Numbered from the stretch's first letter, positions 41,124 through 51,161 are shown. The stretch: 64,000 bases of DNA from Chloropicon primus (GCA_023205875.1 CP060762.1:372001-436000), one strand, 5' to 3'. Program-made: numbers and translations. The notes: generated from the letters alone by a model not told the origin.

Positions 41124-43537
41124 ATGCAGGGCGATAAGCAGACCACACTTAACCCAACCTTCTCAACCATGGACGTCGAAATGGACACCAAGGGCGGAGG
41201 GGATCATAATCCCTTTAACCCCAAGAAAAAAATAAAGGACGTTGCATGCTTGGCTGTGTTTTATGCCTTTCTTGTGAGCGTCTTCATTCTTTGCGGCATG
41301 GCGTACTCGGAAGGAAACCCTCACATCCTGTTCTTTGGCTTGGACTACAGAGGAAGGGTCTGCGGAGAGAAGTCCCTCTCTGGTTTTGATGCCAGGTATT
41401 GGGTGAGTCGCCAAACACAAACACGTTCTCTTCCTCAGCAAACTCTGCACACCTTACTGACTAACACACCCGCTTGATCCGTTTGTCCACTTCCTTCTTC
41501 CTTGTTCGCTGCTTGCAGGTGAACGCTGGCCAGGTGGTGACCTCTGTCATGTCCAATCCCGCAAACTTCTTCGACTCCAAAAGTGTTTGCCTGAAGCAGT
41601 GCCCCAGAGTGAACGAGAAGACGACGAGCAACTATACAGTTCTGCCTTGGGTTTGCAACTACCCTGACGGTTACGGCCCGAGCGATCAGTTCCCAGATCC
41701 ACACCAAACTGGGGCTGCTTCTCCTGTGCCTATGACCTACACCGAGTGGGCCAGGCGCAAGTACAACTATTTTGACTTGCTTACGCCAGAGCAGAAGACG
41801 TCCTCGCTCAACCTCCAAGGTCCATGCTTCCCCGTGCTCATGAAGACGACAAACCAGTATGACGTATGCCAACCTTACGGTACGTGTTCGTGTGGTGATG
41901 CATTCACGCACACACACACACACACACACACAAACTCTTCTGTTGAAGAGAGCTCTGGCACTGACAACCTTCCTTTTATTCCTCTCTCCCTTTCAGGCGG
42001 TATCATCGGGCGCAGCGACAACTCTCGCCTCTACAAGGTTTGGACCGACATGGGTGGCAAGTCCGTGGATGACCCTGGCTCGATTGTCGAGAATTCTGTG
42101 TTCAGTTACATTGGGGACGGCGTCAGAGTCATGAACCGTTACATGAACGACCTCACCAATGGCTGGCTCGTCGTGCTAGTCTGCGGAGTCGGCGTGACGC
42201 TGGTGCTTTCTTACTTTTGGCTGTTTCTGCTCAAGCTGTTTGCCCCACTGATGGCGTGGCTCGTCATCATCGTCGCGAACTTGATGAGCATTGCCCTCAC
42301 GGCTCTGCTCTACCTGAAGGCGGGAATCATCTCCGCCGATTCGATCGATGCTTTCGTGGGGACGGACTACGGGGATGACCTGCCTGAAGACTTCGACTCT
42401 TCGTCCAAGAACAAGGACACCCTCCTCATCTGCGCGATTGTCACAACGGTCTTCACTGTCTGCCTGATGGCGTTCACCTTCTTCATGATTAGTAGGGTGA
42501 AGCTGGCCCTTCGCTGCCTGGAAGTCGGCAGGAAGGCGTTGAGCAAGGCACCACAGGTGATGATCTACCCAGCGACCTTCCCGTTCTTGTTTGGCGTGGG
42601 CTTCATCGCCCTTTGGCTCTTCGCGATCGTACACATCTTTTCCATGGGCAACATCACTCAAAGGGAGTGCACGATCGACCAGAACGAAGCCTTGTTCATC
42701 GGCCTTGGCGGGAATCCAAACTGCGGGGCAAGGGAGCAGTGCCAGTGCGGTTACGACGTGGAGGTGAACAACCAGATGAAGTACATGGGGCTTTACTTCC
42801 TGTTTGCTTTGCTGTGGGTCCTTGCCTTTAACAACGGCTTCACAAAGCTTGTCGTCGCTGGTGCGGTGGCCCCGTACTACTGGAACAGAGGAGAGATGCA
42901 AGACTCGCCCTTGAGCGGTTCCTTCAAAAACGCCTTCAAGTACCACCAGGGATCAGTGGCTTGCGGTGCCTTTCTTGTCTCCATCGTGCAGTTCGTCGCC
43001 ATTCTCCTCAAGTTCCTAGAAAAGAGAATGAAGGCCATGAGCACGAACTCTGCGGTGCGTTACATTTGGTACTGCATCAACTGCTGCATCCATTGCTTAA
43101 AGAGGCTCATCGCGTTCATCACCGGGCAGGCCTACGTTATGATCGCCATCGAGGGCAAGGGCTTTTTCAAGTCCGCGATGAGAGCGGGCGGGCTCATTGC
43201 TGCCAATGCCCTGAAGAGCGCAGCTGTCCAGATCGTCGGCGATAGCATCCTTGCTCTTGCGAAGCTCTCAGTCGTCATCGGATCGGGCGTGGCCTGCATC
43301 GCGATATTGGAGAACAAGGAGTACTACCACGGGAGCTTGAAGGTCACATCTCCCCTCACGCCCTGCATTGCCAGTATGATCATTTCCTACTTGCTGTCAA
43401 GCAAGTTCTTTGCCGTGATCGAGACAAGCATTGATACCATGTTCCTTAGCTTCTGCCTGGACTGCGAGAAGAATGGCAAGCCTTTGTTGGCTCCCCCCGT
43501 GCTCCACGCCATGATGGACAGTGACGAAGAGGAGTAA
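41124..43537 (+). CDS. Choline transporter-like protein (CTL/SLC44 family)
   Basis: Three exons, 41124-41402, 41519-41879 and 41997-43537, join in phases 0 and 1, giving 726 residues. The protein fits the CTL (SLC44) family: the N-terminal cytosolic part has NPFNPKKKIKDVACLAVF, followed by the first membrane helix, a large Cys-rich extracellular loop, then about nine more helices, and the family's C-terminal block with FAVIETSIDTMFLSFCLDCE. CTL proteins carry choline or ethanolamine and supply phospholipid synthesis. Intron 2 (41880-41996) is 117 nt, has no stop in frame and contains a CA tract, so its retention would add 39 residues in the extracellular loop. The start ATG at 41124 is the first in frame after a stop; a CATGCAG just there also resembles an acceptor, so the start could be spliced. 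Confidence 0.88.
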
Positions 43538-43662
43538 AGAGTAAGATGGGAAGTGCGTGCGTTCCCCAAGATTATTATTCTTGATATTTCAATGAAAACC
43601 GGAGTCTTTTCTTTGATTGGCGCGAACTTTTTTAACACCACCCAAAGTCGGAAAGAAATAAA

Positions 43663-44658
43663 TTAATTGTCACCCGAGCAGGCCTTTCCACCGTAGATGA
43701 ACCTGTAGATGGCAGAAAAGTCCTTCCTCTGGTGGTCGCTTTGCATCTTCTGGTACAAGTCGTTGGCCAACTTCCCCAAGAAGATGTCTGCCTTCGCTCC
43801 CTCAGCAGCTTGCTGCGCAGAAGTGAGGTCCTTGATCATGAGCTCGGTCAGGAAACCGTTCTCATAGTCCCTCGAGGAGGGAACCCCTGGCATGACTCCC
43901 GGGCAAGGGTTGTAGAGGGACGTCGACCAGCACTGGGCACTGCTCGAGTTGAAGACTCTGGAAAGGTTCTCTGGGTCAAGCCCAAGCTTCTGCCCAAGGG
44001 CCATAGCCTCCGAAACCCCCGCCATGGTGATGCCCAGGACGAGGTTGTTGCAGAGCTTGGTGGACTGCCCAGCCCCCGTCGTCCCGCAGTGCACGGCCTG
44101 CTTGCCCACGGTGGGGACGAGGACGGCTTGAACCCTCTCAAAAATTTCCTCTGACGGGGCTCCGACCATGAACGTGAGCGTGGCCGCCTCCGCCCCGGGA
44201 ACCCCTCCACTCACCGGGGCGTCCACGAACGTCAAATCTCCGCTCTGGCCCAGCTGCTGCTGCATGTTCAAGCTGCACTGCGGCCCCGTCGAGGAGCAGT
44301 CGATGAAGAATTTCGGCTGAAGCTCGCCTGCACCCACGCTCAGGATCCCGTCCTCTCCTCCGAACACTCTCTCCACGTGCGCTGCGCTTGGCAACATGCT
44401 AATCACCGTCTCGACTCCCGCGGACCGGGCCAACGCAGCCGGCGAGGTCACGACCTCCGCACCCATGCTTTGGAACTCCTTGAGCACCTCCTCGTTCGTG
44501 TCACACACGACAACGTCTTGTCCACTTTTTAACAAGTTCTGGCACATGGGCCTTCCCATGGCTCCAACACCAACAAAACCAATCCGCTGAGATGAACTTG
44601 ATCGCTCTCCTGCCTGAAGTGAGTACGAGCGAGAGAAGAAGGATGCAGACGAGGCCAT
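43663..44658 (-). CDS. HIBADH: 3-hydroxyisobutyrate dehydrogenase, mitochondrial
   Basis: The 331-residue protein is a beta-hydroxyacid dehydrogenase. The NAD-binding motif GFVGVGAMGRPMCQNL lies at residue 26 onward; the substrate loop DAPVSGGVPGAEA and the catalytic Lys in the STKLCNNLVLG block are present. The best fit is 3-hydroxyisobutyrate dehydrogenase in valine breakdown, because of the C-terminal region with MIKDLTSAQQAA and an N-terminal presequence (MASSASFFSRSYSLQAGERS) that suggests mitochondria. Close relatives act on glyoxylate/succinic semialdehyde (GLYR), which is the main alternative. The start ATG is at 44658. It is convergent with the CTL gene. Confidence 0.85.
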   Translation of the reverse strand: MASSASFFSRSYSLQAGERSSSSQRIGFVGVGAMGRPMCQNLLKSGQDVVVCDTNEEVLKEFQSMGAEVVTSPAALARSAGVETVISMLPSAAHVERVFGGEDGILSVGAGELQPKFFIDCSSTGPQCSLNMQQQLGQSGDLTFVDAPVSGGVPGAEAATLTFMVGAPSEEIFERVQAVLVPTVGKQAVHCGTTGAGQSTKLCNNLVLGITMAGVSEAMALGQKLGLDPENLSRVFNSSSAQCWSTSLYNPCPGVMPGVPSSRDYENGFLTELMIKDLTSAQQAAEGAKADIFLGKLANDLYQKMQSDHQRKDFSAIYRFIYGGKACSGDN

Positions 44659-45356
44659 AGGCCTGGACAGCCACGCTGAGGACCTTGGTAGGGCCAGGAG
44701 GAGGAGGAGGAGGAGGAGGAGGAGAAGAGAACAATCATGGGAGAACCATCGTTCAGGTCAGCACAAATTCACGTTTCGTAGAGGATGGAGTCGAGTCTCG
44801 GATCTCGAGATCGAGATCTTCTCGTCGCCCGCCTTAAGGAAGAGCATTGGGTTGGGTTGGGCGAAACGGGAAAGAGAACTGACTGTTTCGGACCGACGGA
44901 ACTTACTTTAAGCATGCCTCTCCGTTGAAAGTGGCCGTGCGCGGTACAAAGGAAGACGGCACAAATATCAAGCGTCTCAGTGCGTTGTTCATAGCCTTGG
45001 TCCTCGTCCTCTCGTCCTCTTGTCCTGGGTCTGTCCCCTGTCTATGCTTCTCCTTTTTGCCTAAAAGTCGCCGGAGTCGCTTTTGGCTTTTGGCCCTGAC
45101 ACATCAGCAACAGATCAATATCTTGGATGGGGATGGAGGGAGGAGGGAGGTTCAACAAGAGATGGAGAGGGACAAGGGGCAATGGCAATGTCCAGGACCG
45201 CGCGGACCACGCCCGAGTCATGGCATCATCCTCTGGGATCTCTTCGTGATGGCCTGGAACTCCAAATCGAAATCGAAAGAGTGTGTGGCGTGGTCACGCC
45301 TGCCTGCTGTTACAGAGTTTGGCACACACACACACACACAACAAAAGTTTACTTAC
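44659..45356. other. Intergenic region upstream of HIBADH
   Basis: The 698 bp contains a GGA repeat (44696-44724) just upstream of the HIBADH start, which may be in its leader, and an inverted GATCTCGAGATC cluster at 44800-44819. A CA run lies at 45322-45341. No gene is visible. Confidence 0.4.
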
Positions 45357-46715
45357 TTACAACTGGTGCGGGAGGGGGATGGAGAGACCATTGTCGAGGG
45401 TCTGGAACTCGCACCACATGAGGTGAAGCCCTTTGGCGGGGGCTGGCTTCCACTTCCTTCCGCCGGAGTCCACAAAAGACTTGCCGTCTCGAAGGGCGCG
45501 CTCAATTTCAGTCAGGTCGAGTTTGCCCTGCGCGTGCCACAGCATCGCGCCCACCATGTGCCGGACTTGGCGGTACAAGAACCCCTGGGGAGAAGGAGGA
45601 GAGGGGAAAGAACGGGGACACGAGTCAGCTTCGCGGTTCTTCCGTTGATCCTCCCCTCTCGCGCGGGGAGGGGCGGTCCTTACCTTCCCTCGACAGACCA
45701 CGTAGATCGAACCAGAACCAGGCGACGAGGAGTCGAGGCGGACCTCGCACTTCTCGACGTGCCTCACAGCCTCGCGATCGATCCCGTCGTGCGTCTTGTT
45801 GGAAAACGCCGTGAAGTCGTGAAGACCTTCCATCGCTTTGGCTGCCCTCCCCATTCTCTCCACGAAGCCGTCCCCGGCCTCGGACTTGATGCGGTGCCTC
45901 GTCTCAAAGGTGAAGGGGTCCTCGTAAACGGGGTTGAAGCTGATGTAGTAGTTGTACTGCTTCCTCGCGCAGTTCTGGATCACGTGGAACGAATCGGGCA
46001 CGTCCGACACCCAGACGCACCTCACTCCGGGGGGGAGCAAGCTGTTCAGGCTCTGGAGGAGCTTCCTGGACTCGACGGTGCCGTCCTTGAAAACGCGAGC
46101 CGAGCGGAACTCGACGACCTGGCCGTGTGCGTGAACCCCCGCGTCCGTTCTGCTGGCAGCCCTCATCCTGAGGGCCTTGAAGGAACCCGTGTTCAAAGCC
46201 GTGCTCAGAGCTTTGAGGAGCTTTCCTTGGACCGTTTCGAGCCGAGACCACGTCTTCCCGTTCTCTGGCTGGTACTGGAAACCAGCAAAGTCGGTGCCGA
46301 CGTACTTGACGAGAACCACGTGCTTGGTCAAGCTCGCTTCGCTTTCTTTCCCTCGCCGCGAACGATCAGAGACGAACCCGTCACCAGCAGGCAGAGGCCA
46401 AGGACGGTCTTGGCCGCGACCGCCTCGCCGAAGAGCGCGAGGCCAAGGACGGTGGAGGCCACCGCGTTGGCAGCGAGGTTCAACACTGTGACGTGGAGCA
46501 GAGGCAATGCCCTCAGACCGCGGTTGTGGAACGTGAACATGAGACACTGACTCAGAACGTAACCTCCGATGAGACTCAACTGCACCAAGTGGCCCGATAC
46601 CAAGCGAGTTCCCAAGGAGGCATCCGACGCGTCGTCGTGCGCCCTTCCGCCGATGAAGCGCATCAGCGCCCCTCCCGCCGCTCCGAGGCAACCGGAAGCC
46701 ACAGGGCTCAACCAT
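45357..46715 (-). CDS. tRNA pseudouridine synthase TruA-like, organellar
   Basis: Two exons, 45684-46715 and 45357-45584, join in phase 0 (AAG|GTAAGG ... CCCCAG|GGG), giving 419 residues. The TruA core starts near residue 130 (TKHVVLVKYVGTDFAGFQY) and has the catalytic Asp in SRTDAGVHAHGQ and the RKQYNYYISF and GFLYRQVRHMVG blocks. It isomerises U38-40 in tRNAs; the bacterial style of the motifs suggests an organelle. The frame has no ATG between 46715 and the conserved core, so either translation begins at ATG 46715 or an unseen 5' exon exists. In the first case the N-terminal 128 residues, Arg-rich, overlap the TMEM42-like frame and could serve as a targeting leader. The 99-nt intron lacks stops and is in frame. 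Confidence 0.75.
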   Translation of the reverse strand: MVEPCGFRLPRSGGRGADALHRRKGARRRVGCLLGNSLGIGPLGAVESHRRLRSESVSHVHVPQPRSEGIASAPRHSVEPRCQRGGLHRPWPRALRRGGRGQDRPWPLPAGDGFVSDRSRRGKESEASLTKHVVLVKYVGTDFAGFQYQPENGKTWSRLETVQGKLLKALSTALNTGSFKALRMRAASRTDAGVHAHGQVVEFRSARVFKDGTVESRKLLQSLNSLLPPGVRCVWVSDVPDSFHVIQNCARKQYNYYISFNPVYEDPFTFETRHRIKSEAGDGFVERMGRAAKAMEGLHDFTAFSNKTHDGIDREAVRHVEKCEVRLDSSSPGSGSIYVVCRGKVRTAPPRARGEDQRKNREADSCPRSFPSPPSPQGFLYRQVRHMVGAMLWHAQGKLDLTEIERALRDGKSFVDSGGRKWKPAPAKGLHLMWCEFQTLDNGLSIPLPHQL

Positions 46716-46720
46716 TGCAT
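46328..46720 (-). CDS. TMEM42-like small EamA-type membrane protein
   Basis: The 130-residue protein has four hydrophobic segments and resembles TMEM42, a half-size relative of drug/metabolite (EamA) transporters. The N-terminal helix has GCLGAAGGALMRF, and the conserved C-terminal pair includes FTFHNRGLRALPLLHVTV and VLGLALFGEAVAAKTVLGL with a short charged tail. Its function is unknown in the family. The start ATG at 46720 lies five bases before the ATG of the TruA frame (ATGCAATGG); the two frames overlap for the whole length of this gene. The stop TGA at 46328-46330 falls where the TruA core begins. Both frames can be read from one transcript. The second ATG has the stronger start context (G at -3 and +4). 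Confidence 0.75.
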   Translation of the reverse strand: MQWLSPVASGCLGAAGGALMRFIGGRAHDDASDASLGTRLVSGHLVQLSLIGGYVLSQCLMFTFHNRGLRALPLLHVTVLNLAANAVASTVLGLALFGEAVAAKTVLGLCLLVTGSSLIVRGEGKKAKRA

Positions 46721-47094
46721 CCCGGTCTTCTACCGAGGAGATGTTGGATGTCCTCCTTCCAACGCACTTGGTGCTTCACTTCCCTCCGTCAAACAGGCCG
46801 TGCGACGCACCGACGGAGAGGCCGCGCCATCTTCTTTCGCACCCACGAAGGAACGACGCCCTGCGTCGCGGTCCCCGCCATCCACTCCCTCGCGAAGCTC
46901 GACCCCTCCACGCCCCGAATCAAACCAAGGCAGATGGACAAACTATGGCGCCTCCCGAAATCAATGGACGGCCAAAACAGCCAAATGACGTGTCGATCGA
47001 AAGATCGTGAGAAGACGCATCGCTTCACGGCCTCACCTTCACCTCCCCATCCCCTTGCCGTCCTCCACGTTCTCGAGAAGAGCGCACAAAAGTC
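46721..47094. other. Intergenic region
   Basis: The 374 bp upstream of the TMEM42/TruA locus should hold its promoter. I see no repeat or gene of note. Confidence 0.35.
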
Positions 47095-47292
47095 TCAGGC
47101 TTTAATTCCGTTCTGATCATCCGCGAACTCGAACTTCTCCTGCAGCCGCCATAACTCTGCAGGGGAAGGAGCCCCACGATCGAGGAACTGAGGTGAGTTC
47201 GCGACAATTTCGACAGCGGGGACGAGGTGGACGAGGCGGAAGGGACGCACCAACGCATCCGTCTTGTCTCGATCTTTCGAATGCGCTCTCAT
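47095..47292 (-). CDS. Possible small protein of unknown function
   Basis: A 65-residue frame starts at ATG 47292 and ends in SPAELWRLQEKFEFADDQ and a short tail. The C-terminal part looks protein-like, with a helix rich in Glu, Leu and Phe and a preceding RLVHLVPAVEIVANSP. It is divergent from MRT4 with about 100 bp between starts. I recognise no family. It could be a full small gene or the last exon of a spliced one. Confidence 0.35.
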   Translation of the reverse strand: MRAHSKDRDKTDALVRPFRLVHLVPAVEIVANSPQFLDRGAPSPAELWRLQEKFEFADDQNGIKA

Positions 47293-47394
47293 GTGGAAAG
47301 AATCGACGGCATGGCGTGGGAATGGAGGAGCTGAACTCGTTTTGTTTTGTTTTTGTTTTGTTTTGATGGTCCAGCACAGGAGGAGAACGCAAGC

Positions 47395-48482
47395 ATGCCG
47401 CGCAGCAAGAGACAGAGGGTTGGTAAGTGACGCGACGTGATGTAGAGGAAGCCGAAACGCCCGTCGTCACGCTCGGCGGAGGACTCGGACTGACTCGCGC
47501 GGTGCCTTTCTGCTTGTGTTTTTGTTTTTGTTGTTGATGATGATGATGTTGATGCTGTTGATCGATAGTGACGCTCTCGAAGGTGTCGAAGAAGCAGAGG
47601 GAGTGGAAGGAGGGGCTGATCGAGAAGGTGAGGGATGCGGTGGACAAGTTCCCGTCGGTTTACGTCTTCAAGTACAAGGACATGAAGAACAATTCCTTCA
47701 AGGCTTTGAGAGACAAGCTCAGGGAGTCCAGCAGGTTTTTCCTGGGCTCGAACAAGGTCCTTCAGGTCGCCTTGGGCCGCGAGGCGGCCGACGAGGTCAG
47801 AGAGAACATGAGTCAGTTGTCCAAGCTTATCAAGGGTAAGTCCCTCATTCGTGAGACCTTTTTCGTGTCTCTTTGCGCGTGCGCGCTCTTGCCTTCCCCC
47901 TTGCCTTGTTTCGTTGCTTTGTTCCCAGGCCGGCTCCTGCTCCGAGGGAGGAACTCGCTGTTGCCGTTGTTTTCGGAGCGTTGTTGACTGACACGCACGC
48001 GTTTACTTCCTTCCTTCCCTTTTGCTGCCTTCTCAGGTCACGTCGGCCTCCTGTTCACCGAGCTGCCTCTTGAGAAGGTGAAGGAAGAGTTCGAGGGCGT
48101 GGTCGAGCCCGAGTTCGCAAAGGCTGGCGCCAAGGCCAAGGAGACGGTGAGCTTTTCCAAGGGCAAGGTGGACGGTCCCCACGGGAACAAGCTCGAGCAC
48201 ACCCTCGAGCCCACCCTCAGGAAGAACGGCATGCCCACCAAGCTGAACAAGGGGACGATAGAGTTGATCACAGATTTCACCCTGTGTGAGAAGGGGGAGA
48301 GCCTGACGCCCGCGCAGGCGGCCCTCCTCAGGATCTTCGACTACAAGTTCGCACAGTTCGAGATGCGGCTCTTGTGCAAGTGGCACGAGGACAAGTTCGA
48401 GGAGTACGAGGACGAGAGCGAGGACGAGGAGAGCGACGAGGACGACTTGGAGGAGGAGCTGAACCCTTTCGAAGGATACTGA
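47395..48482 (+). CDS. MRTO4: mRNA turnover protein 4 homolog, ribosome assembly factor
   Basis: Three exons, 47395-47422, 47569-47835 and 48037-48482, join in phase 1 both times, giving 246 residues. The 28-nt first exon encodes MPRSKRQRV, the usual basic start of MRT4, and exon 2 continues with VTLSKVSKKQREWKEGL. MRT4 is a paralogue of the ribosomal stalk protein P0 and holds its place on the pre-60S particle until late assembly. The second part (HVGLLFTELPLEKV) and a region near NKGTIELITDFTLCEKGE match the family. The C-terminal tail is strongly acidic (EDESEDEESDEDDLEEE). A TGTAA lies 41 nt after the stop (48523-48527). Introns are 146 and 201 nt. Confidence 0.93.
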
Positions 48483-49655
48483 GGAATACTGGCACGGCGC
48501 CGAATCAACCAAGCGGCGCGATTGTAATTTAATATTGGAATCATTTGGGCCCCTGTTCGAAGTTGACTGGAGCGCTTCGCTTGGATGTGGTGATGGACTC
48601 ACCTCACAAGAGGAGAGAGGTGATTCAATGATTCCTTCACCACTTCCCCTTCGTACTTTCGTATTTGATCCCAAATTTGTGCAAGGTCGTCGCGAACCCC
48701 TCCTGGACAACAACACAAACAAGATCCGATTGCAAAACCACCCGACGCGACGAACATGTGATGACAAGTTTCCTTTAAGTTGTTGGAGACCGTAGACCGT
48801 CATTCTACACGATCTCGAAATCGGCGGCGCCCTCTTGGTCTGTCTCGACAATTAGAATATATCGCCAAAGGTGCCCGTTGGCAACCTCCTTACGAAAACG
48901 AAAAAATCTCCTCCCTCCTCCCTCCTCCTCCTCCTCCTCCCTCCTGCTAGCTGCTCCTCCTCCCTCCTTCATGTTCCTCATGGAATCGGAATTCTTATTT
49001 TTCTCTAAGTAAAACCTCGGTACCCAACCCAAAAACGAAACGAAACGAAAACCATGGTTTCCCTCCCTCCCTCCTCTAAGAAAAACCTTCTAAGTAAAAC
49101 CTTGGTACCCAAACCTCCCTCCCTCCCTCCCTCCCTCCCCCTCTAGTAGTCTCTCGGTCTTCCCCTTCCCACTGGAGGTCCAGGTTGGCTCTGGCTCTGG
49201 CGACCGTCTTTGTCTTTGTCTTTGTCCGTTTTGAAACAAACAGCACAGCTCGTGTTCAAGGAGAGCAAAGAGCAAAGGAGCGAAACAGTTCAAGAAAAAA
49301 AACTCTTCTCGCTCCACTCACTCACGTGTGCCCGTGCGTGCGTTTGCTTTGGCCTTTGCTCAAGCCCCAAGGCTTGGTCACCTACCCTAGCACACCTCCA
49401 AGGTTAGCCTTTGGCATTGGTTTTGACTCCAGTGCGCATCATTGGGCATCTTGCAGGTGAGGAGCGGCATTGAGGAAGCGGCGGTGACGTGAGCAAAACT
49501 AAACTGCCTTCCTTACTCCCTTGAGGCAGAGAGACAGTGAGAGCCATTGGAGTTGGCCATGGAGAACTGAGTGCAGTGTCTCCGTCGTGTTAGGCTTTGG
49601 TTCGGGAGGACAAAGGGGAGAAGAGCAAGAGAGAGGAAGGGCAAGACCGAGAAAG
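48483..49655. repeat. Gene-poor intergenic region with pyrimidine tracts and a short duplication
   Basis: This 1.17-kb gap holds CTCCTCC/CCCT tracts (48908-48945, 49059-49140) and a short duplicated segment: TAAGTAAAACC(T/C)(C/T)GGTACCCAA appears at about 49006-49028 and again near 49092-49114. Downstream frames are short. The region 49440-49460 includes a TTGCAG|GTGAGG that might be an acceptor of a leader intron for the next gene. Confidence 0.45.
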
Positions 49656-51161
49656 ATGAAGCGGACTCCCTCGTTCGAGAGGTTGTTCACATCTCCCAAG
49701 CAGTGGAACTTGTTTTTCATCTTCGTGATATTCGTCCTGGCGGTGTTCTCCATACGAACGGTGGACACGAGGAGGAAGATAGACTTCTCGATAGAGTACG
49801 GCTTGTTCGGGACGAGGAAGGACTTGTCACACGGAAGCTTGGAGGTGACCTTGAAGACTTTAGTCAAGAAGGATGGACCCCAAGACCCAGTAGCGGTGCC
49901 GGACATTGAGGAGATATGTCCTCACGCCCATTACCAGGCAGAGAGGAGTTTGGTGGGGTCCAGTAACGGCACGGCCTCAGCCGAGGAGCACATCCGTGTG
50001 CTGCAAGGGGCAGGAAGCAGGCAGAGGATAGCGCTTTACACTGGAGCGTACAACCATATTAGGGACGGCGTGAGCATGACCTTGAACCGTATGGTCAAGT
50101 ACCTGCTTGCCCAAGGGCACGAGGTTCTCGTCCTGGCTCCAACGAACTCTCACCCGGTGATCAACCACGCCGGGAAGCTTTCGCCGGTGCCCTCGTTGCA
50201 GATACCTGGCCGAGGGGACTACCAGCTGAGCACGTTCTTGACCAAGGAGCTCAAGGAGGAGCTGGAGGAGTTCAGGCCGACGGTGGTGCACATCGCTACC
50301 CCGGATCCCGTGGGCTGGCAGGTGCAGAAGTGGGCCGTGCAGCACGAGATCGCCATCGCTTGCAGCTTCCACACCCACTTCACGAGCTACATGTCTTACT
50401 ACGGGTTGGGCTTCTTGGAGAACTACGCTTGGGACTTGACGCGCAAGTTTTACAACCAGTGCCACCACACCTACGTCCCCTCTTACGGGATAGCAGACGA
50501 GCTGAGGCACCACGGGGTGAAGCACGGGTTGCTTTTGTGGACCAGGGGGGTGGACACGGACGTGTACAGCCCGAGGAAGAAGTGCCCGGCATTGAGGCAG
50601 AAACTGAAGATCAAGAACGATGAGCCTGTCGTGCTTCTTGCGTGCAGGCTGGTGTGGGAGAAGGGTCTCCAAGTCTACGTCGACGTGATCAAGAGGCTGG
50701 AGGCCCAGGGGATCAAGCACAAGAGCGTTGTGGCAGGAGACGGTCCTGCACGGGCAAAGATGCAGCAGCTCCTTCCAAACACCATATTCTTGGGTGCCCA
50801 GAAGCCGGAGCAGCTCTCGTGCACCTACGCAAGCTCGGACGTGTACATCTTTCCTAGCCGCACGGAAACCTTTGGGGTAACGATTGCGGAGGCGATGGCG
50901 TCCGGCCTTCCGGTCGTCGTGGCCAACGCATCCGGGCCCGCCATGATGGTCAAGCACGGGGTTAACGGGTACATGGCACCTCCTACCGACAGCAAGGTTT
51001 TCTTTGACTACGCCAAGGAGCTGGTCACCGACTCGGAGCTGCGGCAAAGGATGAGCAAATCGGGTAGGGAGATCGCGGTTCAGACCTTCCACTGGTCTGA
51101 AGTGTTCAACAACCTTGTAAACTACTATGATGTATTGGCAGAGGCGATATCCCCGAGATGA
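49656..51161 (+). CDS. Membrane-anchored GT4 glycosyltransferase (SQD2/MgtA-like)
   Basis: The 501-residue protein is a GT-B fold, family GT4 glycosyltransferase. The N-terminal domain starts with RIALYTGAYNHIRDGVSMTL; the C-terminal domain has VVLLACRLVWEKGL (donor-binding), AGDGPARAKM and SRTETFGVTIAEAMASGLP with the E-x7-E pair. Sequence resembles SQD2 sulfoquinovosyltransferase and bacterial alpha-mannosyltransferases. However, it starts with a short basic tail and one membrane helix (residues about 18-38, WNLFFIFVIFVLAVFSIRT), the layout of a type II Golgi or ER protein, not a plastid transit peptide. A role in Golgi glycan or glycolipid synthesis is my inference. The start ATG is at 49656; there is no intron in the coding region. 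Confidence 0.85.
   Translation: MKRTPSFERLFTSPKQWNLFFIFVIFVLAVFSIRTVDTRRKIDFSIEYGLFGTRKDLSHGSLEVTLKTLVKKDGPQDPVAVPDIEEICPHAHYQAERSLVGSSNGTASAEEHIRVLQGAGSRQRIALYTGAYNHIRDGVSMTLNRMVKYLLAQGHEVLVLAPTNSHPVINHAGKLSPVPSLQIPGRGDYQLSTFLTKELKEELEEFRPTVVHIATPDPVGWQVQKWAVQHEIAIACSFHTHFTSYMSYYGLGFLENYAWDLTRKFYNQCHHTYVPSYGIADELRHHGVKHGLLLWTRGVDTDVYSPRKKCPALRQKLKIKNDEPVVLLACRLVWEKGLQVYVDVIKRLEAQGIKHKSVVAGDGPARAKMQQLLPNTIFLGAQKPEQLSCTYASSDVYIFPSRTETFGVTIAEAMASGLPVVVANASGPAMMVKHGVNGYMAPPTDSKVFFDYAKELVTDSELRQRMSKSGREIAVQTFHWSEVFNNLVNYYDVLAEAISPR

Noticed and set aside
44925-46550. A 541-codon open frame on the plus strand across the TruA region
   Set aside because: It lacks an ATG start, runs antisense to the TruA core and shows no domain.
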